Source: T1SED10-198M sp003554345 [NCBI: Candidatus Sumerlaeota bacterium]
GTDB lineage: Bacteria > Sumerlaeota > T1SED10-198M
Direction: 5' to 3'
DNA: 16,077 nt
Assembly: GCA_003554345.1 (NCBI GenBank)
Contig: PWGE01000002.1
Location: forward strand, 1-16,077
In this document: piece after piece, positions 1 through 7,079 of the stretch
Layout of the letters: every line of letters begins with the position of its first letter
How positions within the stretch are numbered: the stretch's first letter is position 1
Notes under the pieces: generated by a model
The model's database searches: none
What the model was told of the DNA's origin: nothing
The model's input: the letters and a program-made list of their open reading frames with translations, nothing else
Position numbers and translations under genes: made by a program

Positions 1-126
1 AAGGCCCTTTTAAAGGATAAAAAGCATCGTGTTCGCTATGCCAATCTGTGCCAGAAATATTCACAACGTTTCTCTATGAAACGACATGTGCGTCGCTTTC
101 TGGAATTGATTGAAGAGTCTTCTTAA
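1..126 (+). CDS. C-terminal fragment of an unidentified protein, possibly a glycosyltransferase
   Basis: An open frame enters from the left edge and ends at TAA 124-126, giving 41 residues. The fragment is rich in Lys and Arg and ends in a helix-like stretch (KRHVRRFLELIEESS). A tail with YxxRFSMKRHVRRFLEL resembles the last helix of GT4 (group 1) glycosyltransferases, where a phrase like 'a..rFsw....~~~l~ly' precedes the C-terminus. That match is loose, and the catalytic domain lies outside the window, so the function is a guess. The gene converges on clpC, and the two stop codons overlap in bases 123-126. No transcription terminator separates them. The coding call is supported by the uninterrupted frame and its neat junction with the neighbouring gene. 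Confidence 0.5.
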   Translation, partial: KALLKDKKHRVRYANLCQKYSQRFSMKRHVRRFLELIEESS

Positions 127-2855
127 GAAGACCGACTGTATTGTACTTTTTTTGTTAAGGGAACGACATCCTTTATCTGGAGCTTGTCATTTTGCAGGGA
201 AATGATGATTTTGTTTCCGGATTTGACTTTTTTCTTCAGGATGGCGTTTACCACTGAGGCTTCCAGATATTGTTCGAGGAATCTTTTAATAGGCCGGGCT
301 CCATACTGAGGATCAAATTGATGACGTATAATCCAGTTTTTAGCAGGAGTGGTGAATTCAATCTTAATCTTCCGTGAGGCGAGACGTTCATTAATTTCTT
401 CCACGAACAGGTCGAATATCTGGGATAGTACCTTATGCGTTAAAGGATTGAAGATAATCAGATTATCGATACGGTTAATAAATTCAGGTTTAAAGAATTT
501 GTTAACGTCTTTCTTTATTTCAGCCTGAAGCCGCTTGTGATTTAATGCTTTTTCTTCCCGGTTTTCTCTTGAAAATCCCAGATGACCACTTTGTTTTAAC
601 CGATGGGTTCCGAGGTTGGAGGTCATAATAATAACCGTGTTCCTGAAATCCACCTTGTGTCCGAGACTGTCGGTAATGATACCGTTATCGAAAATCTGGA
701 GAAGAATGTTAAACACATCTGGATGGGCTTTTTCAATCTCATCAAGGAGAACTATGGAAAAAGGATGGCGGCGTATCTTTTCTGTTAAGATGCCTCCTTC
801 TTCATAACCGATATATCCGGGAGGTGCACCCACCAGACGGCTGACATTAAACTTTTCCATATACTCCGACATATCGGTTCGAATGAGAGCGTCTTCTGTA
901 TCAAATAACGTTTCTGCCAGAGTACGGGCTAATGCAGTTTTCCCCACACCGGAATAACCAAGGAAAAGAAATACCCCTAACGGTCTCTTTGGATCCTTCA
1001 GTCCGGAACGAGCTTTCCTCAGGGTGTTGGCGATAATCTTTACGGCTTCATCCTGTCCTTTTATTTTCCTGGAGATTTCATTTTCAAGATTAAGTAAACG
1101 GTCGATTTCAGAACGGTTTATTCTTTCCAGAGGAATCCCCGTCCATCGGGAGACTACTTTTCCGATACTTTCAGGGGTGATTTTAGAGGGTCGTAGCGTT
1201 TTATCGTTCATCTTCTTGTATTGATGAACCAATCTCTTTTTTATCTTTTTTTCTTCATCCAGGAGGCTCTGTAATTCATCGAGCCTTTCGTAATGAGGTG
1301 ACTTTACATCACCTTCTTTTTGGGTTTGTTCCAGAAAATTTTCTTTTTTTCGGCTCTTTTCATGGCTGATGTTAAGGAGTCGCTCTTCAGACCGATTGAT
1401 ATCGGAGGTAAGTTCAGAGTTTTGAATGCGCAGAAAGGAACCAGCTTCATCAATGAGATCAATTGCTTTGTCCGGCAAGAAACGATCCGTAATATACCTT
1501 ACGGAGAGATTGACGGCGGCTTCCAGAGAATCCTGCGAATACTGCACCTGGTGAAACTGTTCGTAATGCTTTTTTATGCCCTTCAATATATCGACAGTGT
1601 CACTGGTGGTAGGCGGGTCAACCAGAATCTTTTGAAAACGACGCTCTAATGCCCCGTCTTTTTCAACAAACTTTCGATATTCAGCAAGTGTGGTGGCACC
1701 AATGCACTGGATCTCTCCCCGGGAAAGCGCTGGTTTGAAAATGTTTGAAGCATCCAGGGTGCCTTCAGCAGAACCTGTTCCTACCAGTGTATGCATTTCA
1801 TCAAGGAAAAGAATGATATTGCCATCTTTCCTGACTTCTTGAATGATTCCTTTTATTTTTTCCTCAAACTGGCCACGATATTTGGTGCCGGCAACAATAG
1901 ATGCCAGATCGAGAACAAGAATCCTCTTCTGAACAAGAAAGTCAGGCACTTCTCTTCGGTTAATCAGTTGAGCAAGACCCTCTACAATAGCTGTTTTCCC
2001 TACGCCGGGTTCACCAATCAGGACAGGATTGTTTTTATAACGCCGGCAAAGTATCTGAAGAAGTCGTTGTATTTCATTTTCCCTTCCAATAATAGGGTCA
2101 AGTTTCCCTTTCTCTGCCATAAGGGTTAGATCATAGGCATATTTCATCAGGAAATTTGAACTGGCTCTGCTGGCTCGTTGCTGGGATTGCTGGTAACGGG
2201 AGCGTGAAAACCTGTGGTCCCGTGACTGACGGTCTTTTCCCTTTTTATCATCTTCCGAATTGAGATATAAATCATTCAATTCTTCCATCTCATCTGCTTC
2301 TTCTTCGTCTTCATCATCCTCTTCCTCTTGATCATCAGCCAGTCGGTTATTGTCAAACTGAAAAAGATTGAGGATATCCTTTTCATTGTTTATCAATCGG
2401 AATTCTATGTGTTTAAGCCCCTCATCAGTTTCGAGATGAGAAAGGTCGAGATATTGCAACAGCACTTTAAAAGCATAAAGGCTGGGTGTCCGAAAAATTG
2501 CAAGAAACACATCTGTGGTGTCCACCCGTGATTTTTTCAAAAACCGTGCAATGACCTCGGCTTCTTGAATGAGTTGTATGGTTATGGGGGGAATGCTGGC
2601 CCTTGTTTTGTCTCTTTGGCTTTTAGCCGGTGTCACATAATCTAACAACTTCTCTCTGAGTTCCAGGATTTTTTCTTCAGGTAATATCTCTGAAATAATT
2701 CGGTGTGCCTTGCATTGCGGGAAGTCGATCATGGTGATAAGCAATATTTCCGGGGCAATTTCGTAACTTCTCACTTTTTTTGTCACAAATTCCCGTGACA
2801 TATGCAGGAGTGCTTTTAATTCTGGTGAAGGTTCTATATTAAAATTGTTGAACAT
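123..2855 (-). CDS. clpC: ClpC-type AAA+ unfoldase (Clp protease ATPase subunit)
   Basis: Class I Clp/Hsp100 ATPase of 910 residues that unfolds substrates and feeds them to ClpP in the cytoplasm. Residues 1-155 form a divergent Clp_N double repeat. Residues 165-235 are an unusual linker, first acidic (about 174-193) and then Arg/Gln-rich. The first AAA+ module has Walker A GEPGVGKT (281-288), pore loop GTKYRGQFEEK (323-333), Walker B ending LDE (351-353) and ERRF (404-407). A short coiled-coil middle domain (about 476-555) matches ClpC rather than the longer ClpB arm. The second module has GYSGVGKT (633-640), GAPPGYIGYEEGG (677-689) and LLDEIEKAHPD (703-713). An LGF tripeptide at 759-761 sits where the ClpP-docking loop is expected, so a ClpP partner is likely. 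The start has AGAGGTGA upstream at good spacing, and a promoter and structured leader precede it. ClpB is unlikely because of the short M-domain and the LGF loop. Confidence 0.93.
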   Translation of the reverse strand: MFNNFNIEPSPELKALLHMSREFVTKKVRSYEIAPEILLITMIDFPQCKAHRIISEILPEEKILELREKLLDYVTPAKSQRDKTRASIPPITIQLIQEAEVIARFLKKSRVDTTDVFLAIFRTPSLYAFKVLLQYLDLSHLETDEGLKHIEFRLINNEKDILNLFQFDNNRLADDQEEEDDEDEEEADEMEELNDLYLNSEDDKKGKDRQSRDHRFSRSRYQQSQQRASRASSNFLMKYAYDLTLMAEKGKLDPIIGRENEIQRLLQILCRRYKNNPVLIGEPGVGKTAIVEGLAQLINRREVPDFLVQKRILVLDLASIVAGTKYRGQFEEKIKGIIQEVRKDGNIILFLDEMHTLVGTGSAEGTLDASNIFKPALSRGEIQCIGATTLAEYRKFVEKDGALERRFQKILVDPPTTSDTVDILKGIKKHYEQFHQVQYSQDSLEAAVNLSVRYITDRFLPDKAIDLIDEAGSFLRIQNSELTSDINRSEERLLNISHEKSRKKENFLEQTQKEGDVKSPHYERLDELQSLLDEEKKIKKRLVHQYKKMNDKTLRPSKITPESIGKVVSRWTGIPLERINRSEIDRLLNLENEISRKIKGQDEAVKIIANTLRKARSGLKDPKRPLGVFLFLGYSGVGKTALARTLAETLFDTEDALIRTDMSEYMEKFNVSRLVGAPPGYIGYEEGGILTEKIRRHPFSIVLLDEIEKAHPDVFNILLQIFDNGIITDSLGHKVDFRNTVIIMTSNLGTHRLKQSGHLGFSRENREEKALNHKRLQAEIKKDVNKFFKPEFINRIDNLIIFNPLTHKVLSQIFDLFVEEINERLASRKIKIEFTTPAKNWIIRHQFDPQYGARPIKRFLEQYLEASVVNAILKKKVKSGNKIIISLQNDKLQIKDVVPLTKKVQYSRSS

Positions 2856-2881
2856 TTTCTGCTCACCTCTTTCTCCGGCGA

Positions 2882-2933
2882 TCAGAATATTTATCTGACT
2901 TTTAAAGAGAAGGACGCTTTATATTTGTCCTTC
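2882..2933 (-). promoter_or_regulatory. Structured 5' leader of clpC (two stem-loops)
   Basis: Two inverted repeats lie between the predicted clpC transcription start and its ribosome binding site. The first pairs GAAGGAC (2927-2933, read on the minus strand) with GTCCTTC (2909-2915) around an 11-nt loop, a perfect 7-bp stem. The second pairs TCAGA with TCTGA (2894-2898 and 2882-2886) around 7 nt. Neither matches the CIRCE element (HrcA) or the CtsR heptad repeat, the two well-known clp/heat-shock operators. They could be a protein-binding site, an RNA structure in the leader, or chance. A role in heat-shock control is inference. Confidence 0.35.
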
Positions 2934-2934
2934 C

Positions 2935-2950
2935 TTCTTTCTTTCTTTCT
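2935..2950 (-). repeat. Tetranucleotide microsatellite (TTCT)4 at the clpC start site
   Basis: Four tandem TTCT units on the plus strand (AGAA on the transcribed sense strand) lie directly downstream of the clpC -10 box. The predicted transcription start falls inside the tract, so the mRNA would begin with a purine-rich AGAA repeat. Short tetranucleotide tracts can change length by slippage, but four units is near the lower limit for that. Confidence 0.6.
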
Positions 2951-2977
2951 ATTATAAACCGTTGTATCTTTTTTCAA
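2951..2977 (-). promoter_or_regulatory. Predicted sigma-70 promoter of clpC
   Basis: On the minus strand a perfect TATAAT (2951-2956) is preceded by TTGAAA (2972-2977) with a 15-nt spacer, or ATTGAA with 16 nt. The predicted start lies about 90 nt upstream of the clpC ATG. This promoter separates clpC from the aminotransferase gene, whose stop is at 2983-2985, so clpC need not depend on read-through. Confidence 0.55.
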
Positions 2978-2982
2978 TACCT

Positions 2983-4140
2983 TTACTGATTGAGCCGGAA
3001 TTGTTCTTTTTCTAAACCTGTTCTAATTATACCACAAATCAGCTCTATTTCATGCTGTTTTATTGAAGGAAAGAGGGGAAGGGTTAAACAGCATTCCGCG
3101 TAGGTTTCTGTATGAGGCACATCTGCCTTGAAAGAAGTATAAGCAGTAAAAAGATGGATTGGGGGATAATGAAGAGAGGTTTGTATGCCTTCTTTTGTGA
3201 GAAGGGAAGCGATCTTTGAACGTTGCAAATTGCTGGAAAATACCACCGGGAAAATATAATGAGAGGATGGTAAGTTCATACTGTAGAAAGGAAGCGTTAT
3301 TTGCTGTAAAGATGCAAGCAAATTCCAGTAATTGTTTGTTACTTCCTTACGGCGCTGATTTAAGTGGGAAAGTTTTTTTAACTGTACCAGGCCAAGGGTG
3401 CTTCTTATGTCATCAATACGATAATTAAATCCAGGTTGGGTGACGTCATATTGGAAGGAATGTCCTTTGTGTTTATCCCAGGAAAGAGTGCTCATGCCGT
3501 GGGAACGTAAAAGTTTGCAGAGGTTATGCTTTCCCAGGCTTTTACTTATCAGCATTCCCCCTTCTGCGGTAGTAATATTTTTATTTGCAAAAAAACTAAA
3601 ACATCCAAATTCACCAAAAGTGCCCAGAAATTGCTGTTTATATTTAACAAAGGGACTGTGGGCACAATCTTCTATCACGGGAATATTATGCTTTTCGGCT
3701 ATTTTTGTAATCTCATCAACAGGAGCTGGATAACCGGCATAGTGAACAACAAGAATAGCCGCTGTTTGGGGTGATATCTTTTGTTCAACTTCTCTGGGAG
3801 AGATGACAGGGTAGGTATTACTGCAGATATCTGCAAATACCGGCCTGGCACCTTGCTGTATTATACAGTTGGCGTCAGCAACAAAAGTTAATGAAGGGAG
3901 GATGACTTCCTGGCCAGGTCGAATATCCAGTGCCTGCAAAGCAAGAGAAATGGCAGCAGTACCACTGGAAACGGCTAATGATGGATAACTGTACATATTT
4001 GACCAGCTGTCTTCAAACTTGCGCGTTTGGGGACCCATGCTGATCCACCCTGAATCCAGGGCTCTGGTTAAGGCCTGTTTTTCTTCCTCATCGAAAGAAA
4101 GTGAAAAAAGGGGGATACGCCATGATTGTGATTGTTTCAT
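2983..4140 (-). CDS. DegT/DnrJ/EryC1-family PLP aminotransferase
   Basis: Fold-type I PLP enzyme of 385 residues, in the family that transfers an amino group to keto sugars (ArnB, PseC, perosamine synthase type). It starts with the family phrase around IPLFSLSFDEEE (9-20) and GWISMGPQTRKFE (31-43). The phosphate-binding SSGTAA is at 58-63. EDCAHS (157-162) carries the Asp that pairs with the PLP pyridine nitrogen. Lys187 in FFANKNITTAEGG (183-195) is the expected Schiff-base lysine. GFNYRIDDIRSTLGLVQL (237-254) is the usual later motif. The length is normal for the family. Its ATG overlaps the stop of the upstream aminopeptidase gene (ATGA, 4137-4140), so the two are probably co-translated. 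No other sugar-nucleotide gene is in the window apart from the possible glycosyltransferase end at 1-126, so the substrate is unknown; an envelope amino sugar is the likeliest product class. Confidence 0.88.
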   Translation of the reverse strand: MKQSQSWRIPLFSLSFDEEEKQALTRALDSGWISMGPQTRKFEDSWSNMYSYPSLAVSSGTAAISLALQALDIRPGQEVILPSLTFVADANCIIQQGARPVFADICSNTYPVISPREVEQKISPQTAAILVVHYAGYPAPVDEITKIAEKHNIPVIEDCAHSPFVKYKQQFLGTFGEFGCFSFFANKNITTAEGGMLISKSLGKHNLCKLLRSHGMSTLSWDKHKGHSFQYDVTQPGFNYRIDDIRSTLGLVQLKKLSHLNQRRKEVTNNYWNLLASLQQITLPFYSMNLPSSHYIFPVVFSSNLQRSKIASLLTKEGIQTSLHYPPIHLFTAYTSFKADVPHTETYAECCLTLPLFPSIKQHEIELICGIIRTGLEKEQFRLNQ

Positions 4141-5246
4141 TTTTTGAAAGTGAATTCTCCATTACTGTAAATGGTCTGACCATCAGCAGTGATTTTACCT
4201 TCTTCCAGCGTGGAAATCATATCCCAGTGAATGGCTGATTCATTTTTTCCTCCAGCTTCTTCCATTGCTTTTCCCACCGCTATATGAAAAGTGCCTCCAA
4301 TTTTTTCGTCAAAAAGAATGTTTCTGGTAAAACGGCTGATATCCTCGTTCATACCCAGTGCTATTTCGCCAACATAACGGGCTCCTTTATCAGTATCCAG
4401 CATTGAATGCAGGAAGGGTTCATTTTTTTGTGCTGTGGCTTTTACTACTTTCCCTTCCTTGAAGGTCAACTCAACTCCATGAACCTCACGCCCTTTGAAA
4501 ACGGCGGGATAGGTGAAGAATACTTTTCCTTCGACACTCTTTTTTAAGGGAGAAATGAAAATTTCCCCATCAGGAAAATTTTCTTTTCCATCACAATTTA
4601 TCCATTTTCGACTTTCATCAACCATGAAAGTAATATCAGCATGGGGTGTCTGAATGCGGAATTTTTGGTAGACGGTAAGTTGTTTGATAAGACGGGCCTG
4701 GAATGCCGATTGTTTTTTCCAGGCTGCTATTGGGTCAGGATTATTGACCTTGGCAGCATGATACACAAAGTCTTCATATTCCTGTAAAGGCAGGTCGGCT
4801 TCCTGAGCAAGTGATGAGGTTGGAAAAAGGGTTCCGCACCAGCGCAATTCCCCTTCCGAACTTCTCTTGAAAAAGCGACGGTAAAAGGGAAGTAATGACT
4901 TTTGGTGTAAAGATTGTCTGGAAGGATCGATTGTTGATTGGTTCCGGGTATTTTCTTCAGCCCAGATGGTTAAGTAGGCATCCACTTTTTCTACTTCGTT
5001 CTTAAGAAGAGGTGATAGATATTGTAATTGATGGTCTGAAGCATTTTTATAAAAACTATAAGAAAGCTCGTCCCACGTGACTTTTACAGTGGGATGAGCG
5101 CCCTTCTTTAAAGCAAGATTGTATACTTCAGTGATCAGCGGTCGGCCGGCAATGTTACCTGCTATAATGAAGAGGTCGTTTTTTTGTATTTTTAAAGAGT
5201 AGTCTACTAAAATTTTTGCCATTTTCCTCGTTCTCTGGTCTATCAT
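4137..5246 (-). CDS. M29-family metallo-aminopeptidase (AmpS/PepS/AmpT type)
   Basis: A 369-residue cytoplasmic metallo-aminopeptidase that removes N-terminal residues from peptides with a two-metal centre. The family's metal ligands are recognisable: Glu228 in NFPDGEIF (223-230), Glu294 in YVGEIALG (291-298), His321 in GGTFHIAVG (317-325), and His340 with Asp342 in IHWDM (339-343). The N-terminal region (MIDQRTRKMAKILVDYSL) is typical of the family, whose members are usually about 370-410 residues, so this is a full-length short form. AAAGGAG sits about 9 nt upstream of the chosen ATG, which supports the start. The gene has its own predicted promoter in the gap after metG and overlaps the aminotransferase start by 4 bp. 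Substrate specificity within M29 cannot be read from the sequence. Confidence 0.9.
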   Translation of the reverse strand: MIDQRTRKMAKILVDYSLKIQKNDLFIIAGNIAGRPLITEVYNLALKKGAHPTVKVTWDELSYSFYKNASDHQLQYLSPLLKNEVEKVDAYLTIWAEENTRNQSTIDPSRQSLHQKSLLPFYRRFFKRSSEGELRWCGTLFPTSSLAQEADLPLQEYEDFVYHAAKVNNPDPIAAWKKQSAFQARLIKQLTVYQKFRIQTPHADITFMVDESRKWINCDGKENFPDGEIFISPLKKSVEGKVFFTYPAVFKGREVHGVELTFKEGKVVKATAQKNEPFLHSMLDTDKGARYVGEIALGMNEDISRFTRNILFDEKIGGTFHIAVGKAMEEAGGKNESAIHWDMISTLEEGKITADGQTIYSNGEFTFKK

Positions 5247-5326
5247 CGTTTATTTCTCCTTTCATGGTTATGGTTTATTAAAGATTAAAGTAAGAGGTTT
5301 TCTCTGCGAAGTGATTCATATGATAG

Positions 5327-5354
5327 ATTATACTCGGAGCAACTTTAAGAGCAA
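5327..5354 (-). promoter_or_regulatory. Predicted promoter of the aminopeptidase-aminotransferase unit
   Basis: On the minus strand TTGCTC (5349-5354) and a perfect TATAAT (5327-5332) are 16 nt apart, in the 178-nt gap between the metG stop and the aminopeptidase start. The start site would be near 5320, giving a leader of about 75 nt. No convincing metG terminator was seen in the same gap, so some read-through from metG is possible. Confidence 0.5.
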
Positions 5355-5424
5355 CAATTGGCAGTGTGACATATATTGTGGAGAGGGGAATGAGTCTGCC
5401 ATCCTGTTGTATCCCCGGGAGCTA

Positions 5425-6954
5425 TTACAGTTCCAGCCTTGGAAAAGGTATTTCCCCGGGAACAACTTTCCATTTCTGTTGGTTAATATATTTTTCCTGC
5501 AGCCTGTTATAGGTGCTTTCTGCAAGTCTGTCTTCAAATCCAAGAATTTCCCACATTTTCTGGGCGCTGGTAGGTATGAGAGGATACAGATTAAGGGTTA
5601 TTTCTGCGATGGCATAGAGAAGGGTCAACATTATTTGTTGAAGATATTCTTCATTGTCCGTTTTGGCTACTTTCCATGGTTCTTTTTGTACGATGAAACT
5701 GTTACTGGCATCAGCGACTTCATTGATGGCCTTGCTGATTTCATGCAGGGAGAGAGTGTGGTAACTCTCTTCAATCTTTTTCGACAGTTGTCTGCTGCTT
5801 GTTATCAGAGTCTGGCAGGCATTATCTTCGATTTCTATTCGGGGCAAAGAACAATTAAAATATTTCTTAATCATGCTGACGGTACGATTCAGGAGATTGC
5901 CAATACAGTTTGCCAGGTCTGCATTATATTTCTGGACAAGCTTTTCTTCGGAGTAATCTCCATCACTTCCAAAGTTAATCTGGGAAGAAAGGTAATAACG
6001 CAGAGCATCGGTGGTAAATTTTTCTGTAATAACAAAGGGGTCAATACTGTTTCCCAGTGATTTGCTCATTTTCTCTCCACCTATTGTCAGCCAGCCGTGA
6101 CTGAAAACCTTTTGGGGAAGGGGAATGCCTGCAGACATAAGCATACATGGCCATATAACGGCATGGAACCAGGCAATTTCTTTTCCGATAAGATGAAGAT
6201 CAGCAGGCCATAATGGTTGGCAGGGACTGTTTTCATCAAAATAATTGATTCCCGATAGGTAATTAATGAGAGCATCAAACCAGACATAAATGACGTGGTC
6301 ATCATCGTGAGGAACAGGTATTCCCCACCTGAATGTGGTTCGGCTTACGCTGAGGTCATTGACACCTTCTTCCAGACGGGCAAGTATTTCGTTTCTTTTC
6401 CATTCAGGTTCACAGAATGAGGGGTTTTCTTTGATGTGTTTTTGGATGATTGGGGCGTATTTTGATAGTCTGAAAAAATAGGTTTCTTCAGATAACTCTT
6501 CTACTTCCCGACTACAATCCGGACAGTATTTTTTTTCTTCCAGCTGGGTTTGTGACCAGAAACTTTCGCAGGGAACACAGTATAAACCGGTGTAAAGCCC
6601 TTTGTATATATCGTTGTTTTCTTTTATCAAGGAAAAAAGTTTTTGGACTGTTTTGGTGTGTCGTTCTTCTGTGGTGCGGATAAAATCGTCGTTGGAAATA
6701 TGGAGAGCTTCTCCCATTTTTTTAAAAGAGGCAACCATGTCATCTGCAAATTCCTGGGGAGAACATCCCTGCTCTTCTGCAGCACGTTGAATCTTTTGAC
6801 CGTGCTCATCTGTTCCTGTCAAAAAGAAAACTTTATTGCCCTGGAAACGACGGAAACGTGCCAGAATGTCTGCAATAATAGACGTATAACTATGACCTAT
6901 ATGAGGTTGAGCGTTAATATAGTAAATGGGGGTTGTGATATAATATGTCTGCAT
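5425..6954 (-). CDS. metG: Methionyl-tRNA synthetase
   Basis: Class I aminoacyl-tRNA synthetase of 509 residues that attaches methionine to tRNA-Met. The HIGH signature is at 18-21 (PHIGHSY) and KMSKS at 295-299. A four-cysteine zinc knuckle is present in the connective domain: Cys126 and Cys129 (CVPC), then Cys144 and Cys147 (CPDC). Other family phrases are LTGTDEHG (45-52), VWFDALINY (224-232) and GKEIAWFHAVIWP (257-269). The helical anticodon-binding domain fills roughly 340-500. The protein stops there, so it lacks the C-terminal EMAPII/Arc1p-like tRNA-binding domain of longer MetRS forms and is a minimal version. The start is supported by AAGGAG/GAAAGGAA upstream. The stop is a tandem TAA-TAG. 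The gene has its own promoter and does not overlap its neighbours. Confidence 0.97.
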   Translation of the reverse strand: MQTYYITTPIYYINAQPHIGHSYTSIIADILARFRRFQGNKVFFLTGTDEHGQKIQRAAEEQGCSPQEFADDMVASFKKMGEALHISNDDFIRTTEERHTKTVQKLFSLIKENNDIYKGLYTGLYCVPCESFWSQTQLEEKKYCPDCSREVEELSEETYFFRLSKYAPIIQKHIKENPSFCEPEWKRNEILARLEEGVNDLSVSRTTFRWGIPVPHDDDHVIYVWFDALINYLSGINYFDENSPCQPLWPADLHLIGKEIAWFHAVIWPCMLMSAGIPLPQKVFSHGWLTIGGEKMSKSLGNSIDPFVITEKFTTDALRYYLSSQINFGSDGDYSEEKLVQKYNADLANCIGNLLNRTVSMIKKYFNCSLPRIEIEDNACQTLITSSRQLSKKIEESYHTLSLHEISKAINEVADASNSFIVQKEPWKVAKTDNEEYLQQIMLTLLYAIAEITLNLYPLIPTSAQKMWEILGFEDRLAESTYNRLQEKYINQQKWKVVPGEIPFPRLEL

Positions 6955-7003
6955 GCTTTTCCTTTCTCCTTTTTCTGCGGGATGGTAAATATTTTTTTAT
7001 AAT

Positions 7004-7031
7004 ATTGTATAGGTCTTTCGATGTATTACAA
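7004..7031 (-). promoter_or_regulatory. Predicted promoter of metG
   Basis: On the minus strand TTGTAA (7026-7031) and TACAAT (7004-7009) are separated by 16 nt, about 50 nt upstream of the metG ATG and just after the end of the ASKHA gene (stop 7080-7082). A second AT-rich TATTATAAAA follows immediately, so the exact -10 is uncertain. No T-box-like structure could be placed: the leader is too short. Confidence 0.45.
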
Positions 7032-7079
7032 GGTGATTAACCAATCTGCAGGTCAGAATGAGTTTTCTAATGAACAGTT

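Noticed and set aside
1024-2129. Several plus-strand open frames of 60-112 codons inside clpC
   Set aside because: All are antisense to conserved ClpC ATPase sequence, lack ribosome binding sites and show no domain.
2909-2933. The hairpin upstream of clpC as a rho-independent terminator of the aminotransferase gene
   Set aside because: The stem is AT-moderate with an 11-nt loop and is followed by only a short broken T run on the minus strand. It also lies downstream of the clpC -10 box, so a leader element is more consistent.
2882-2956. CIRCE or CtsR operator controlling clpC
   Set aside because: No TTAGCACTC/GAGTGCTAA pair and no GGTCAAA direct repeat was found in the leader or promoter.
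5311-6060. A 249-codon plus-strand open frame opposite the end of metG
   Set aside because: It lies antisense to a metG frame with complete MetRS motifs, has no recognisable domain, and its start lies in the aminopeptidase promoter region. It is a shadow frame.
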